DNA of 64,000 nucleotides from a virus, in the IMG/VR virus record IMGVR_UViG_3300047666_001259, positions 41,909 to 105,908 of that record; one strand, 5' to 3'. Shown here piece after piece: positions 18,224-26,944 of the stretch. Each line of letters starts with the position of its first letter. Position 1 is the stretch's first letter. The notes beneath the pieces were generated by a model. The model was given only the letters and a program-made list of their open reading frames with translations, was not told where the DNA came from and searched no databases. A program made the translations under genes and the position numbers.

Positions 18224-18844
18224 TTACTTCTCAGTTTCAATTATAGTAATCCCCATACTGTGAGGTGCTGGGTATTTTCCACCAAAATACGGAAACAATT
18301 TATATGTGAACCACTGGAGTAAACCAGTTGGGTTTTTATCAACTCTTTTTAACGCTCTTTCTCCATCAATATTTTTAGCTTTGAATTCATAATAGGTTTT
18401 GAAAGCATCTAAATCCAACTCCACCCACTCTTCAGGTAAACAATCGATTAATTTTTCGTACTTTCGCTCCCCGTTAACATAGCAGTAAGTGTGAATTTCT
18501 ATTTTTTGACCCATAGCTCTCCATCCAAATCTTGCGGAATTTTTATGGTGGTGACCAAAAGAGAATCCAAAAAGTTTATTGATTTGATCGTATTGATCAG
18601 GTAGAGTATAAAGGCATTCTTTATCAAATTTCACTTTGATATTTAAGTCTTTCATTTTAAAATAAAAGAAAACCCAAACCAACGCAGTCATAACTATAGA
18701 TGCCCAGCCGTAAATATTTTCAATGTTACTATTCAAGAATATTCCTGCGGTCAAAAAAATCATTCCAAGCGGATAAAGTAATTCCTGAAACTTCAGCCCT
18801 TTAAAAAAATGTTTACCTTGCTTAATATTGAATCTCTTTTCCAT
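18224..18844 (-). CDS. Membrane protein with two N-terminal helices
   Basis: 206 residues. Two hydrophobic segments at about 23-40 (LLYPLGMIFLTAGIFL) and 47-62 (ASIVMTALVWVFFYF), then a soluble C-terminal domain of about 140 residues with an FGHHHK histidine cluster. Topology would place the domain in the cytoplasm. Function unknown; a TATTTAT box lies 18 nt upstream. Confidence 0.6.
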   Translation of the reverse strand: MEKRFNIKQGKHFFKGLKFQELLYPLGMIFLTAGIFLNSNIENIYGWASIVMTALVWVFFYFKMKDLNIKVKFDKECLYTLPDQYDQINKLFGFSFGHHHKNSARFGWRAMGQKIEIHTYCYVNGERKYEKLIDCLPEEWVELDLDAFKTYYEFKAKNIDGERALKRVDKNPTGLLQWFTYKLFPYFGGKYPAPHSMGITIIETEK

Positions 18845-18862
18845 CGTTCTTTGAATTTGCTA

Positions 18863-18869
18863 ATAAATA
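18863..18869 (-). promoter_or_regulatory. Putative late promoter box TATTTAT
   Basis: Exact motif 18 nt upstream of the membrane-protein start at 18844, in the divergent gap before 18906. Confidence 0.4.
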
Positions 18870-18905
18870 TGTATATATTATCTTAACTTTTATTGAAAAA
18901 ACAAA

Positions 18906-20111
18906 ATGATAAATTTAGAATACTGTTTAATTGAAAATCAATACAGCAAAGACAAAGAAACTATTGTCTGCATTACACGTAAGGGGGAAATAGAACTAGA
19001 TAGGTCAATCACAGAAGATTTGAACTACAAGAGAGCGGTCTTGATTCTACAGAAATATGAATTCCTCGCATTAGAGAAATTATGGTTTGAATGTTACAAG
19101 AGTGATGGTTTAGATAAAGAGCAGCTTGCGAAAGACTTTTATGATATTGGGATTGATCAATCTGAAGATTTAAAAAACCACTTAAAGGATATGATTGAAC
19201 TTACTTTTGAACTAGAAAGCGACTCTCCTGTTAAAGATAATGGTGATCCTGAGTTTTTTGTACCAGACCAAAATAGTTACACAATTAATATTGACGATAA
19301 GTCAGTAGACACTACTGACTCAAATACGTTTAATTTCACAGATATTAACTTTACCGCTAACAATACAGAAAAAGCTAAGCCAACTTACCAAGCAAGCAGA
19401 AACAGTTTGATATCCTACAAAACTCCAGAGAACAAAGAAGTTGTCTCATTCTGTTTTTATCTTTTCTTAGATGCAAAGCTTTCTGTTAACGGAGAATACT
19501 ATTTCCTTTTTAGAGGAGATTTCTTTAATGAGATAGGAAGTGAATCATCCAACTTCATTAAGCCAATAAAATTAGACTTTAAAAGAATTGTGTATGACGT
19601 TAACGCTGTACAAAATAAAATTGTCTTTGAAAGCATAAAAACTTCACAAGAAATTATGGAAGACATTGATTGCCTGTTCTCCACTAAATACAAATTCTTT
19701 AAAGAGTTAAAAAATTCCAAAGGAAAAACTACAAAAGGAACGATGGATTTAGATTTCAACATTCTTGAGATCAAAGACTGTATTGATAAGGGTGCTAAAA
19801 TCGTTTTTGAGACATCAATGATGGACTTTCAGACACTTTGTGTGATAAGTGACCGAGTAGAAAAAGAAATCGAAGCAGAGTTATCTGATATGATGCCAGT
19901 AGTATTTTTACAAAAAGCTGTTGACGAACTACATGAGAAAATAAACACAAAAAGAGTAGAGGCAGCTACGGCAGAGGATTATGAAGACGCTTCCAAATAC
20001 AAAGAGCTTCTTGAAGCTGTAGAGGGAAAAAGAAATATGATTTACTCTTACCCTAGTAAAGACATGCCGATGGAAGATTACTTTGAGAAATTCAAGATAG
20101 GAAAATTCTAA
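18906..20111 (+). CDS. Hypothetical protein with UVR-like C-terminal motif
   Basis: 401 residues. Acidic helical N-terminus, a Ser/Thr/Asn-rich linker (about 115-170), a beta-rich middle and a C-terminal segment LHEKINTKRVEAATAEDYE-DASKYKELL (about 343-370), matching the charged helical hairpin of the UVR motif of UvrB/UvrC and ClpC partners. The motif mediates protein contacts. No nuclease or helicase domain is visible. Confidence 0.55.
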   Translation: MINLEYCLIENQYSKDKETIVCITRKGEIELDRSITEDLNYKRAVLILQKYEFLALEKLWFECYKSDGLDKEQLAKDFYDIGIDQSEDLKNHLKDMIELTFELESDSPVKDNGDPEFFVPDQNSYTINIDDKSVDTTDSNTFNFTDINFTANNTEKAKPTYQASRNSLISYKTPENKEVVSFCFYLFLDAKLSVNGEYYFLFRGDFFNEIGSESSNFIKPIKLDFKRIVYDVNAVQNKIVFESIKTSQEIMEDIDCLFSTKYKFFKELKNSKGKTTKGTMDLDFNILEIKDCIDKGAKIVFETSMMDFQTLCVISDRVEKEIEAELSDMMPVVFLQKAVDELHEKINTKRVEAATAEDYEDASKYKELLEAVEGKRNMIYSYPSKDMPMEDYFEKFKIGKF

Positions 20112-20140
20112 AATATGGCTTGTTATTAGAATATTTTTTC

Positions 20141-20148
20141 TATATTTG
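20141..20148 (+). promoter_or_regulatory. Bacteroidota-type promoter TATATTTG with TTG at 20120
   Basis: TATATTTG with TTG at 20120-20122, 18 nt apart, upstream of the MazG-like gene (start 20170). Likely early or middle promoter for the nucleotide-metabolism operon. Confidence 0.65.
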
Positions 20149-20169
20149 CTGTGACAAAAAAGCACAAGT

Positions 20170-21294
20170 ATGGATTACAAAGACTACAAGCCTTGGGTGC
20201 AAACCAAACTATCGCCCAAATTCCACTCAGACCCTGAAGATGATCGGGAGAGTGAATTGAGAACAGTTATTGAAGACTTCATTAAAGTCGGAAATCAACT
20301 AGATGTTCTTAAAAAGAACAAATTTTACGGAAGAGTTAAAGGTCATCCCAATCACGTAGAGTCAGGGGTTGAGGTTCGTCCCTCAGATTCTAATTTTATA
20401 AAAGAATCTGAAGATGAACAGCTTCTTCATGCTATTATCGGAATGGCAACTGAAACAGTAGAAATGCTGGAGGCGATCTATGCCTCAAAATGGAAAGGAG
20501 AAGAATTCGATACAGTGAATTTCTTTGAAGAAATGGGAGACCTTGAGTTTTACCGTAGCATTCCATTTAATAACCTCGATTGGACTGAGAAACAAGTCCG
20601 TGATACCAATTATTTCAAGTTAGAGAAAAGATATCCAGAGGGTTACACTGATAACAGTGCGAATAACCGTGATCTGGAATCAGAAAGAGAAATTCTCGAA
20701 AAAGGTTTGTCAGAAAAAGTCACCACAATTATCGATGAACCAGTAATTCTGGTTTTCTATCTCAATGTTGGTAATTTAGAAGAATGTGATGTGCAGGAAT
20801 CCATTGAAAAGATCAAGCATCAATTCCGTTTTAAAGATGAAAAATTTTTAAGTTTTTTTATTCCTGTGCGTAACCAAGATTCTAAGGTCGAATGTATCTA
20901 TCCTGTTCTCCTTGATGATACACAAAAATCAAAAGTCAAAAAAGCAATTCAGCGACTCGAAAAAGAAATACCTGAAATAAGCTATAAATTTATTTATGTT
21001 GCCTTAACAAGTTTTGATGCATTTCATGGAATAAAAGTTCCAGCAAGATTTGAAAATTTGATGAGGGAAATTGAATCCACTTATGACGAGATGATTGAAG
21101 GTGTGTTTACTGATTATGACGAGTACAGAAGTTTTGAAGTTGAATGCGCTTCGCAAGCAAGGCATGGTTCAAACGGAACAACTGAGTATGAATCTCTTAA
21201 AACAGATGATTTAACTGACCTTTTTGATGTAGAAAAAGAACAGATAATAAAACTTGAAAGTTATAAATTTCTAACCTTCAGTTATGATGTCTGA
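20170..21294 (+). CDS. MazG-like NTP pyrophosphohydrolase fused to a phage C-terminal domain
   Basis: 374 residues. Residues about 85-180 fit the all-alpha MazG-like fold: MATETVEMLEAIYASKWKG, NFFEEMGDLEFYRS (the EExxD metal ligands) and the NRDLESEREILEKGL tail. MazG enzymes hydrolyse NTPs or (in phages) may lower ppGpp or act on modified dNTPs. Residues about 190-374 are a separate domain with FFIPVRNQDSKVECIYPV; its last 90 residues resemble the next gene product. First gene of the unit running into thymidylate synthase. Confidence 0.8.
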   Translation: MDYKDYKPWVQTKLSPKFHSDPEDDRESELRTVIEDFIKVGNQLDVLKKNKFYGRVKGHPNHVESGVEVRPSDSNFIKESEDEQLLHAIIGMATETVEMLEAIYASKWKGEEFDTVNFFEEMGDLEFYRSIPFNNLDWTEKQVRDTNYFKLEKRYPEGYTDNSANNRDLESEREILEKGLSEKVTTIIDEPVILVFYLNVGNLEECDVQESIEKIKHQFRFKDEKFLSFFIPVRNQDSKVECIYPVLLDDTQKSKVKKAIQRLEKEIPEISYKFIYVALTSFDAFHGIKVPARFENLMREIESTYDEMIEGVFTDYDEYRSFEVECASQARHGSNGTTEYESLKTDDLTDLFDVEKEQIIKLESYKFLTFSYDV

Positions 21295-21691
21295 AAGAAA
21301 AATTATCGAAAAAGGTCTTATAAATGACGAGTATTTTTATCTATCTTTAATAGAGGTGGGGGCTAAAATTCCATTAAAATTTAAACCTTTAATGGAGGAA
21401 ATAAAAACTAACTTTAATGGAAGTTTTGAATATATATTTGATAATTATGAAGATTATCAAATACAAGTAGAAGTTTTCAAATCTAACAATGATATTGAGT
21501 CATACGAGACAATAGAATATGAAGATGATTATAATGCAATACTTTCTGATTTATGGAATATTTCAGAAAATAAATTATTAAAGCTCAAAAGTTATAAAGA
21601 ACTTAAAAAGAAAGATATTATTGAAAAGCTGAATGCAGCCAATGAAAGTAAAGATTTGCTTTCAACAATAAAACATCAAAAATTAAAGTAA
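21284..21691 (+). CDS. Hypothetical protein related to the MazG fusion's C-terminus
   Basis: 135 residues overlapping the previous gene by 11 nt. It shares an order of motifs with the C-terminal ~90 residues of that protein: KIPLKFKPLMEEI versus KVPARFENLMREI, an acidic Y-rich middle, and LLKLKSYKEL versus IIKLESYKFL. It looks like a tandem partial duplication kept as a stand-alone protein. Function unknown. Confidence 0.55.
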   Translation: MMSERKIIEKGLINDEYFYLSLIEVGAKIPLKFKPLMEEIKTNFNGSFEYIFDNYEDYQIQVEVFKSNNDIESYETIEYEDDYNAILSDLWNISENKLLKLKSYKELKKKDIIEKLNAANESKDLLSTIKHQKLK

Positions 21692-21695
21692 CAAC

Positions 21696-22805
21696 ATGAA
21701 CAATCTAGATAAACAATACCAAGACTTACTTCAAGATATTCTTGAAAACGGCACAAAAAAAGGAGATAGAACAGGAACAGGAACTATCTCAGTGTTCGGA
21801 AGACAAATTCGACACAACATGAAAGATGGGTTCCCTCTTTTGACTTCCAAGAAAATGGCAACCAAACAAATTATCACTGAACTTCTTTGGTTCTTACGTG
21901 GTGAGACAAATATTCAATCTCTAGTTCAAGATGGAAACTATATTTGGGTTGGTGATGCTTATAAGAAATACACCACGTACCACAATAACCATCCAACTAT
22001 CCACTCCAATAGATTTGAGATTCTTTCTAGAAAAGATTTCATCGAAAAAATCAAAACTGATAACGATTTTGCTAAACAATGGGGCGATTTAGGGCCAATC
22101 TACGGGAAACAGTGGAGAAAGTGGACTTCCACTTATTTTGATAAATACACCTCTCAAGACCCGAAAGATTTATCAGTTCACGTAGATCAAATTGCAGAGA
22201 TGATAGATAAGCTCAAAAACCGACCAGATGATCGAAGAAATATGGTTACTGCTTGGAATCCAGCTGAAGTAGATGCCGCAACACTTCCTCCATGTCATTA
22301 TGGTTTTCAAGTTTGGACAAGAGAACTCTCTATAAGTGAAAGAAATATGATCATGTACGATCACCCTGAGTTTGATGTAGGTGATGTTCCAATAGGAAAG
22401 CGAGAAGAGGAAGATAAAGAACATTATCTCAAAATGGATCACCAATTATGTGATGGGTATAATGTTCCAAGGCGAGGAATTTCACTTCTCTGGAATCAAA
22501 GGTCTTGTGATACTCCTTTAGGGATTCCGTTTAACATTGCTTCTTACGGAGCTTTGTTGCAAATATTAGCCCAAACAGTAAACATGGTTCCTGAGGAGTT
22601 GATTGGAAATCTTGGCGACACTCACATTTATTTGAACCAAGTAGATGCAGTAAAAGAACAGCTTAAAAGAGCTTCTCACAAACTACCTCAATTGGAAATT
22701 GAAATACCAAAAGGAATGACTGACCCTGCTGAGTTAAAGTATGAAAACTTCAAGTTATTAAATTATATATCAGAAGACAAAATTGCCTTCGAATTATCAA
22801 ATTAA
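21696..22805 (+). CDS. thyA: Thymidylate synthase
   Basis: 369 residues, about 100 more than E. coli ThyA. Catalytic Cys200 in LPPCHYGFQ, R24TGTGT phosphate loop, RS-x-D at 269-272, Asn280 in PFN and His310/Tyr312 (HIY) are all present. Asn280 predicts dUMP as substrate rather than dCMP. Two insertions lie at about 92-115 and 211-258. It converts dUMP and methylene-THF to dTMP and DHF; the DHF would be recycled by the DHFR encoded at 48905. Starts 4 nt after the previous stop. A dUMP hydroxymethylase role cannot be excluded by sequence alone. Confidence 0.9.
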   Translation: MNNLDKQYQDLLQDILENGTKKGDRTGTGTISVFGRQIRHNMKDGFPLLTSKKMATKQIITELLWFLRGETNIQSLVQDGNYIWVGDAYKKYTTYHNNHPTIHSNRFEILSRKDFIEKIKTDNDFAKQWGDLGPIYGKQWRKWTSTYFDKYTSQDPKDLSVHVDQIAEMIDKLKNRPDDRRNMVTAWNPAEVDAATLPPCHYGFQVWTRELSISERNMIMYDHPEFDVGDVPIGKREEEDKEHYLKMDHQLCDGYNVPRRGISLLWNQRSCDTPLGIPFNIASYGALLQILAQTVNMVPEELIGNLGDTHIYLNQVDAVKEQLKRASHKLPQLEIEIPKGMTDPAELKYENFKLLNYISEDKIAFELSN

Positions 22806-23123
22806 ATGAAAAAATACAAAGCATACCTAAAACAAAGCGGAGAAGGTTGTGATTACACAATTGGATGCGCTCAAACTGTGGTGGGATTTTTAGCAGAGAA
22901 CATGGAGTCAGCTCACCTTAGGCTTAAAGAGATTATTATGGATGAATACACTGGAGAGCGCCAGTTAGATTCAGCAAATATTTACGAAGTAACTGAGGAG
23001 GTGTCTGTAAATTTAGAAACACTCTATGCTGAGTATAATGAAATGCAAAGAGCTGCCGCTCAGGGTTATAAACTCCAGAAGGAAAGAGAAGAATACGAAC
23101 GACTAAAAAATAAATTTGAATAA
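22806..23123 (+). CDS. Hypothetical protein, 105 aa
   Basis: Begins directly after the thyA stop. A beta N-terminus (KAYLKQSGEGCDYTIGCAQ) reminiscent of small phage ferredoxin-like domains is followed by a charged coiled coil. No assignment. Co-transcribed with thyA and the glycosyltransferase genes. Confidence 0.55.
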   Translation: MKKYKAYLKQSGEGCDYTIGCAQTVVGFLAENMESAHLRLKEIIMDEYTGERQLDSANIYEVTEEVSVNLETLYAEYNEMQRAAAQGYKLQKEREEYERLKNKFE

Positions 23124-23353
23124 TGGCAAAAAAAGATGAATCATGGAAAGAGGAATGGAAAGACATGCCTGAATTCCACCAAGAAGATTTAACCTCTCAC
23201 AGAAAAGTTGTTATTCATTTTAGAAATGACGAGGATGTGGAAGAATTCGCAAATCTTATTGGTCAGAAATTAACTCCGAAACAAAAAAGCACTTGGTTTC
23301 CTCACATGGAGCCAAGAAGATATGCACACTTAAGATATACTGATGAATCCTAA
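23123..23353 (+). CDS. Small conserved partner of TET-associated glycosyltransferase
   Basis: 76 residues with WKEEWKDMPEFHQEDL, VVIHFRNDEDVEEFANLIGQ and STWFPHMEPRR. I recall this pattern in phage and prophage gene clusters beside TAGT-type glycosyltransferases and DNA-modification genes; it may be an accessory subunit. One-base overlap upstream and 11-nt overlap downstream with the TAGT gene. Confidence 0.55.
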   Translation: MAKKDESWKEEWKDMPEFHQEDLTSHRKVVIHFRNDEDVEEFANLIGQKLTPKQKSTWFPHMEPRRYAHLRYTDES

Positions 23354-24197
23354 ATATCCCATTTACATCCCATCCAAAGGAAGGTGGGAAACAAGGAAAA
23401 CAGTAAAGGCTCTTGAGGCAATTAATGTGCCTTACAGTATTGTTGTAGAACCTTTTGAGTATGATTTGTATTCGGCAGTTATTAATCCTGACAATATTCT
23501 GGTATTACCAGAAAATGACATGAAATTAATAGGGTCAAGAAACTGGATAAAAGCACACTCAATTGAAAAGGGTTTTAAAAGACACTGGCAACTTGATGAT
23601 AATATTGAACAGTTCAATAGGCTTAACCAAAATTTGCAAGTAAAGGTTTCTTCTGGAACAGTTTTTAGGTGTATTGAAGACTTTACCGATAGATATGAAA
23701 ACGTAGCTTATTCAGGTTTTCAATATGACCACTTCGCAAAAGCTAAAACAAAAATGTCGCCCTACATTTTAAACACAAGAATTTACTCTTGTACGCTAGT
23801 AAATAACAGCGTACCGTTTAAATGGAGGTCAATATACAATGACGACACAGATGTTTGCTTACAAGCTCTTAAAAGCGGTTGGTGTACAATATTATTTAAT
23901 GCTTTCCTACAATGTAAAGCAACAACGATGACCGTCAAGGGAGGAAACACGGAAGAGTTATACTTGATTGAAGATGGTCGAAAGAAGATGGCTCAAGCGT
24001 TAGTGGATTTACATCCAGATGTTGCGAGAGTAGCGTGGAGGTTTAATAGATGGCAACATGTTGTAGATTACAGTTCATTTAAGTCAAACAAACTAAATAA
24101 AAGAGAGGGTTTAGTAGTTCCCGACAGAGTGAATAACTACGGAATGGTCTTGAGAGATTTTGGAACTCCAAAGAACGTTCCTGAACAATATAAATAA
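23343..24197 (+). CDS. TET/JBP-associated-type glycosyltransferase (TAGT)
   Basis: 284 residues. The N-terminus shows the family pattern: YPIYIPSKGRWETRKT, IVVEPFEYDLY, NILVLPEND, SRNWIKAHSIEKGFKRHWQL followed by DDNI (the metal-binding acidic motif). A second acidic patch (YNDDTDVCLQAL) lies near residue 165. This GT-A-like family accompanies TET/JBP dioxygenases and other base-modification genes, and is proposed to glycosylate modified bases. No TET gene is in this window, but thyA and the dNMP kinase are adjacent. Confidence 0.75.
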   Translation: MNPKYPIYIPSKGRWETRKTVKALEAINVPYSIVVEPFEYDLYSAVINPDNILVLPENDMKLIGSRNWIKAHSIEKGFKRHWQLDDNIEQFNRLNQNLQVKVSSGTVFRCIEDFTDRYENVAYSGFQYDHFAKAKTKMSPYILNTRIYSCTLVNNSVPFKWRSIYNDDTDVCLQALKSGWCTILFNAFLQCKATTMTVKGGNTEELYLIEDGRKKMAQALVDLHPDVARVAWRFNRWQHVVDYSSFKSNKLNKREGLVVPDRVNNYGMVLRDFGTPKNVPEQYK

Positions 24198-24202
24198 AAA
24201 TA

Positions 24203-24334
24203 ATGAGACTAATTGACTACCTGCTGATAGCTGATATGAATTCTTTGAAATCTAAATATGAGATTATACTTTGGACAGGAGAAAAGGGAGCAGAACAATT
24301 TAAAACAAAAAACGATGAATTACGAAAAAATTAA
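24203..24334 (+). CDS. Possible small protein, 43 aa
   Basis: ATG-initiated frame filling the gap between the TAGT and dNMP kinase genes and overlapping the latter's start by 20 nt. It starts MRLIDYLLIADMNSL. Coding status uncertain; it could also be leader sequence. Confidence 0.3.
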   Translation: MRLIDYLLIADMNSLKSKYEIILWTGEKGAEQFKTKNDELRKN

Positions 24335-25646
24335 AGAAGGAATCGAAGTATTCGGGTTCTGTGGTAAAATTGGAACTGGCAAAAATTATATTGCCGAACA
24401 AATTTTCCAAAAGATGATGCCAGAAAAGCAGACAGCAGTTTTAGCGTTTGCAGATCAACTAAAAATTGATGGAATTGTAAAGCTTGGTTTGGAGCGTTAC
24501 AAATGTTTTGTTGAGAAAGATGAATTCACAAGAAAATCCCTTCAACGCATCGGAACAGAAGAGGGTAGAGATGTTTATGGAAAAGATTTATGGATCAACT
24601 ATATGAGAGAGTGGATCATGGTCAACGCTGAGCGTGGAGTTAAAAGATTTATCATTTCGGATGTTCGTTTCAAAAATGAGTTTGATCTAATAGCGGAAGA
24701 ATTTAATGGAATCAATATTAGAGTAAATGCTCCCGAAAGAAATAGAGAAAAATTGATCCAAGAAGCTAAGGGTGATGAGGAAAAACTAGCACTATTATCA
24801 GCTCATATCTCTGAAACTGATTTAGATGAAGGTAGAGATTTTGGTTACACAATCACTAACGACTATCAAGATAACGCTGTACTTCAAGTCAGAGAACTTA
24901 TAAAAGAAATTAAAGCAAAGGATAAAGAGGATTTAGTAGTATTTTGTGATGTTGATGACACAATCTGTAAATGCGGTATTTATTATGAAAGTATCATTAA
25001 TGAAGTTCGAGATTTGATCTGGAGTAACCTATCAATCAGGGTTGATAAAGAATTCTTTAATGACTCTTACAATTCTGCTTTTAAAAAGAGAGATGGAGGT
25101 TATTATAAAGTCTTCTTTGAGCTTACTAGATTTGCAAACTCACTAGCTGGAACTGTTGAGGAATTTAACATGCACATCAACCCTAAAAATTATGCAAGAA
25201 TTCATAAAAAAGCTTACGAATTAGGTATGAGTGTATTCGATGTAAATTATGAAGAAATACCAAATAGAATCAATGAGTTACGGGAGCTTCAAAAGAGTGC
25301 TAGAGTAGTTTTATTTACAATGGGTGATCATTTGGAGCAATCTAAAAAAATATGTCAGCTAGGCATACAAGATATTGAGTTTGAAATATTTGACTTCAAA
25401 GACGCAACGATATTTAGAAATTTAATGCATAAGTATCCAGCTCATAAGTACGCAATGATTGGGGACTCTCTCCAGAGAGATGTTCTTTCAGCAAAAGAGG
25501 CTGGTGTAGATTACCCTATTTTAATGTTGGCAAAGCCAAATCCTTTTGTAAATTATGACAAATCAGAAGAGGAAGGATACCATATTGTCAAAAGTATTGA
25601 GGAGGCTAAAGTCTTCATTGAGAGAGAAGTTCAGGTGTCTCAGTAA
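24315..25646 (+). CDS. Deoxynucleoside monophosphate kinase fused to HAD phosphatase
   Basis: 443 residues from ATG 24315; an ATG at 24258 in the same frame lacks support. Residues 11-200 resemble T4 gp1-type dNMP kinase: P-loop GKIGTGK (17-23), VLAFADQLK, FIISDVRFKNEFD. Residues 205-443 are a HAD domain: DVDDT motif I (D212, D214), VVLFTMGD motif II and MIGDSLQRD motif IV (GDS at 383-385). The kinase would phosphorylate dTMP, dGMP or a modified dNMP; the HAD part may dephosphorylate an unwanted nucleotide. I know of no standard fusion of these two. Confidence 0.8.
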   Translation: MNYEKIKEGIEVFGFCGKIGTGKNYIAEQIFQKMMPEKQTAVLAFADQLKIDGIVKLGLERYKCFVEKDEFTRKSLQRIGTEEGRDVYGKDLWINYMREWIMVNAERGVKRFIISDVRFKNEFDLIAEEFNGINIRVNAPERNREKLIQEAKGDEEKLALLSAHISETDLDEGRDFGYTITNDYQDNAVLQVRELIKEIKAKDKEDLVVFCDVDDTICKCGIYYESIINEVRDLIWSNLSIRVDKEFFNDSYNSAFKKRDGGYYKVFFELTRFANSLAGTVEEFNMHINPKNYARIHKKAYELGMSVFDVNYEEIPNRINELRELQKSARVVLFTMGDHLEQSKKICQLGIQDIEFEIFDFKDATIFRNLMHKYPAHKYAMIGDSLQRDVLSAKEAGVDYPILMLAKPNPFVNYDKSEEEGYHIVKSIEEAKVFIEREVQVSQ

Positions 25647-25670
25647 ATTTTTATCAACACTAGAGCTAAA

Positions 25671-26069
25671 ATGATAAATGAACCATATTTAAAAATACAT
25701 TTCTATAATAAACCAATAATGTTAGATAAAAAAAAGTTCTATGATTTGGGAGACAATCTTAATTCCAAAATTCATAGCCAAACCTTTTGTGAAGCAATTT
25801 CATTAGATAAGTTTGAGGGTTGGACAGAAGTAGGCAAAGTCTACAATCTTAAAGCGCAGGGTAAAGAATTTGGTGAGGCAAGAATTCTTGCTGTTCATGA
25901 ATGCGACAAGTCAGATGTGTACAGTAGGAGCTTACCTTCGATGTTGATGTCTTTAGCATCGGGAGAGAGCAGTACTAGATGGGCTGAAAAGCTTGAAGAC
26001 TTATCTCCTAAATTTTATTTTGTATTGTTTGAAAGAATAGTTCAGTTAGAACTAAATCTTAGTGACTAG
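25671..26069 (+). CDS. Hypothetical protein, possibly PUA/ASCH-like
   Basis: 132 residues. The segment WTEVGKVYNLKAQGKEFGE followed by ARILAVHECD resembles the beta core of ASCH/PUA-type domains, but conserved residues are too few to be sure. Overlaps tail to tail with the minus gene at 26059. Confidence 0.5.
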   Translation: MINEPYLKIHFYNKPIMLDKKKFYDLGDNLNSKIHSQTFCEAISLDKFEGWTEVGKVYNLKAQGKEFGEARILAVHECDKSDVYSRSLPSMLMSLASGESSTRWAEKLEDLSPKFYFVLFERIVQLELNLSD

Positions 26070-26478
26070 GATCAACGTCAGTTGGTGTTGGTAGAGAATC
26101 TAATTCAGGGGGAGAATAAGTGCTAGTAGGATTTGAAGTTGGAACGGGAACGGGTTGAAGAACAACTGTTCCTGTAGTTCTATCCAGAAGTAACTTAACA
26201 TCCCCCTTAATTTCCCACACATCATCTTCAATAGCTTCTGTGTCTTCAGATACTTCTTTTACTTCAAGAAGAACTTCTTGTTTCATTTTATTCAATCTCT
26301 CAATGTCCTTTTGTTGATTTTCATCAATTGCAGAGTTAAGATTTAAATAGAAATACACGAGCAATCCCATAATAATAGACGAGACAATTCCTAAGAACCA
26401 AAAAATAGTTTTAATATTTGTGGTTACAGTTGAATCTTCATTGAACTCCTTATTTCCTACTTTAAGTCTATTTCCCAT
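26059..26478 (-). CDS. Single-pass membrane protein with coiled coil
   Basis: 139 residues from ATG 26478, one base after the upstream stop; the longer frame starts inside that gene. One transmembrane helix (about 25-46, TIFWFLGIVSSIIMGLLVYF), a charged coiled coil (about 55-105) and a Pro/Thr/Ser-rich tail. The arrangement resembles spanin or envelope-anchored lysis accessory proteins; no motif proves it. Confidence 0.55.
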   Translation of the reverse strand: MGNRLKVGNKEFNEDSTVTTNIKTIFWFLGIVSSIIMGLLVYFYLNLNSAIDENQQKDIERLNKMKQEVLLEVKEVSEDTEAIEDDVWEIKGDVKLLLDRTTGTVVLQPVPVPTSNPTSTYSPPELDSLPTPTDVDPSH

Positions 26479-26479
26479 T

Positions 26480-26944
26480 TTAAAAAGATGTGCAGCTATC
26501 CCAAGTAATAAAATACTGTGTGTTTGGCTGTAAGTTATACAAACTAGACACCGCTCTAGTTTCAGCAAAGTTTATTAATAAATATCTATCTTGATAAATT
26601 ACTTGATCACCGTAAGGCGTAATTGCGTGAACTTTAAAGTTCGTTATGTAAGTAGCTGATCCCACACCACCTTTTCTGCTTTCGCCATAAATGTATAAAA
26701 CATTCCAATAATATCCTTGACTCCAAGTTGTGTTGCTAATAGCTGCTTTAAAATGAGAATTCCCATTCCAGTGGGCATTCCACTGAATTGAGTTCACATG
26801 CATCTTATTAACATAAGGAGTTGATTCAGAGTAAGATATCCCTATCTTTTCCTTTTCTGTTGAATCAAATGTTGAATTTGCAACAGCCGAAGGAAACAAA
26901 GTTAGAGATAAAATTAAAAACAAATATGTTAAGAGCTTTTTCAT
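26480..26944 (-). CDS. Secreted protein with signal peptide, 154 aa
   Basis: Signal peptide MKKLLTYLFLILSLTLFPSA with probable cleavage after AVA. The mature part is beta-rich with many aromatic residues and Asn/Thr repeats (NAHWNGNSHFKAAISN), like a small extracellular beta-sandwich. Its start overlaps the upstream gene's stop by four bases. Confidence 0.6.
   Translation of the reverse strand: MKKLLTYLFLILSLTLFPSAVANSTFDSTEKEKIGISYSESTPYVNKMHVNSIQWNAHWNGNSHFKAAISNTTWSQGYYWNVLYIYGESRKGGVGSATYITNFKVHAITPYGDQVIYQDRYLLINFAETRAVSSLYNLQPNTQYFITWDSCTSF

Noticed and set aside
21696-22805. dCMP hydroxymethylase
   Set aside because: Asn280 in PFN, where the dCMP enzyme has Asp, points to dUMP as substrate.
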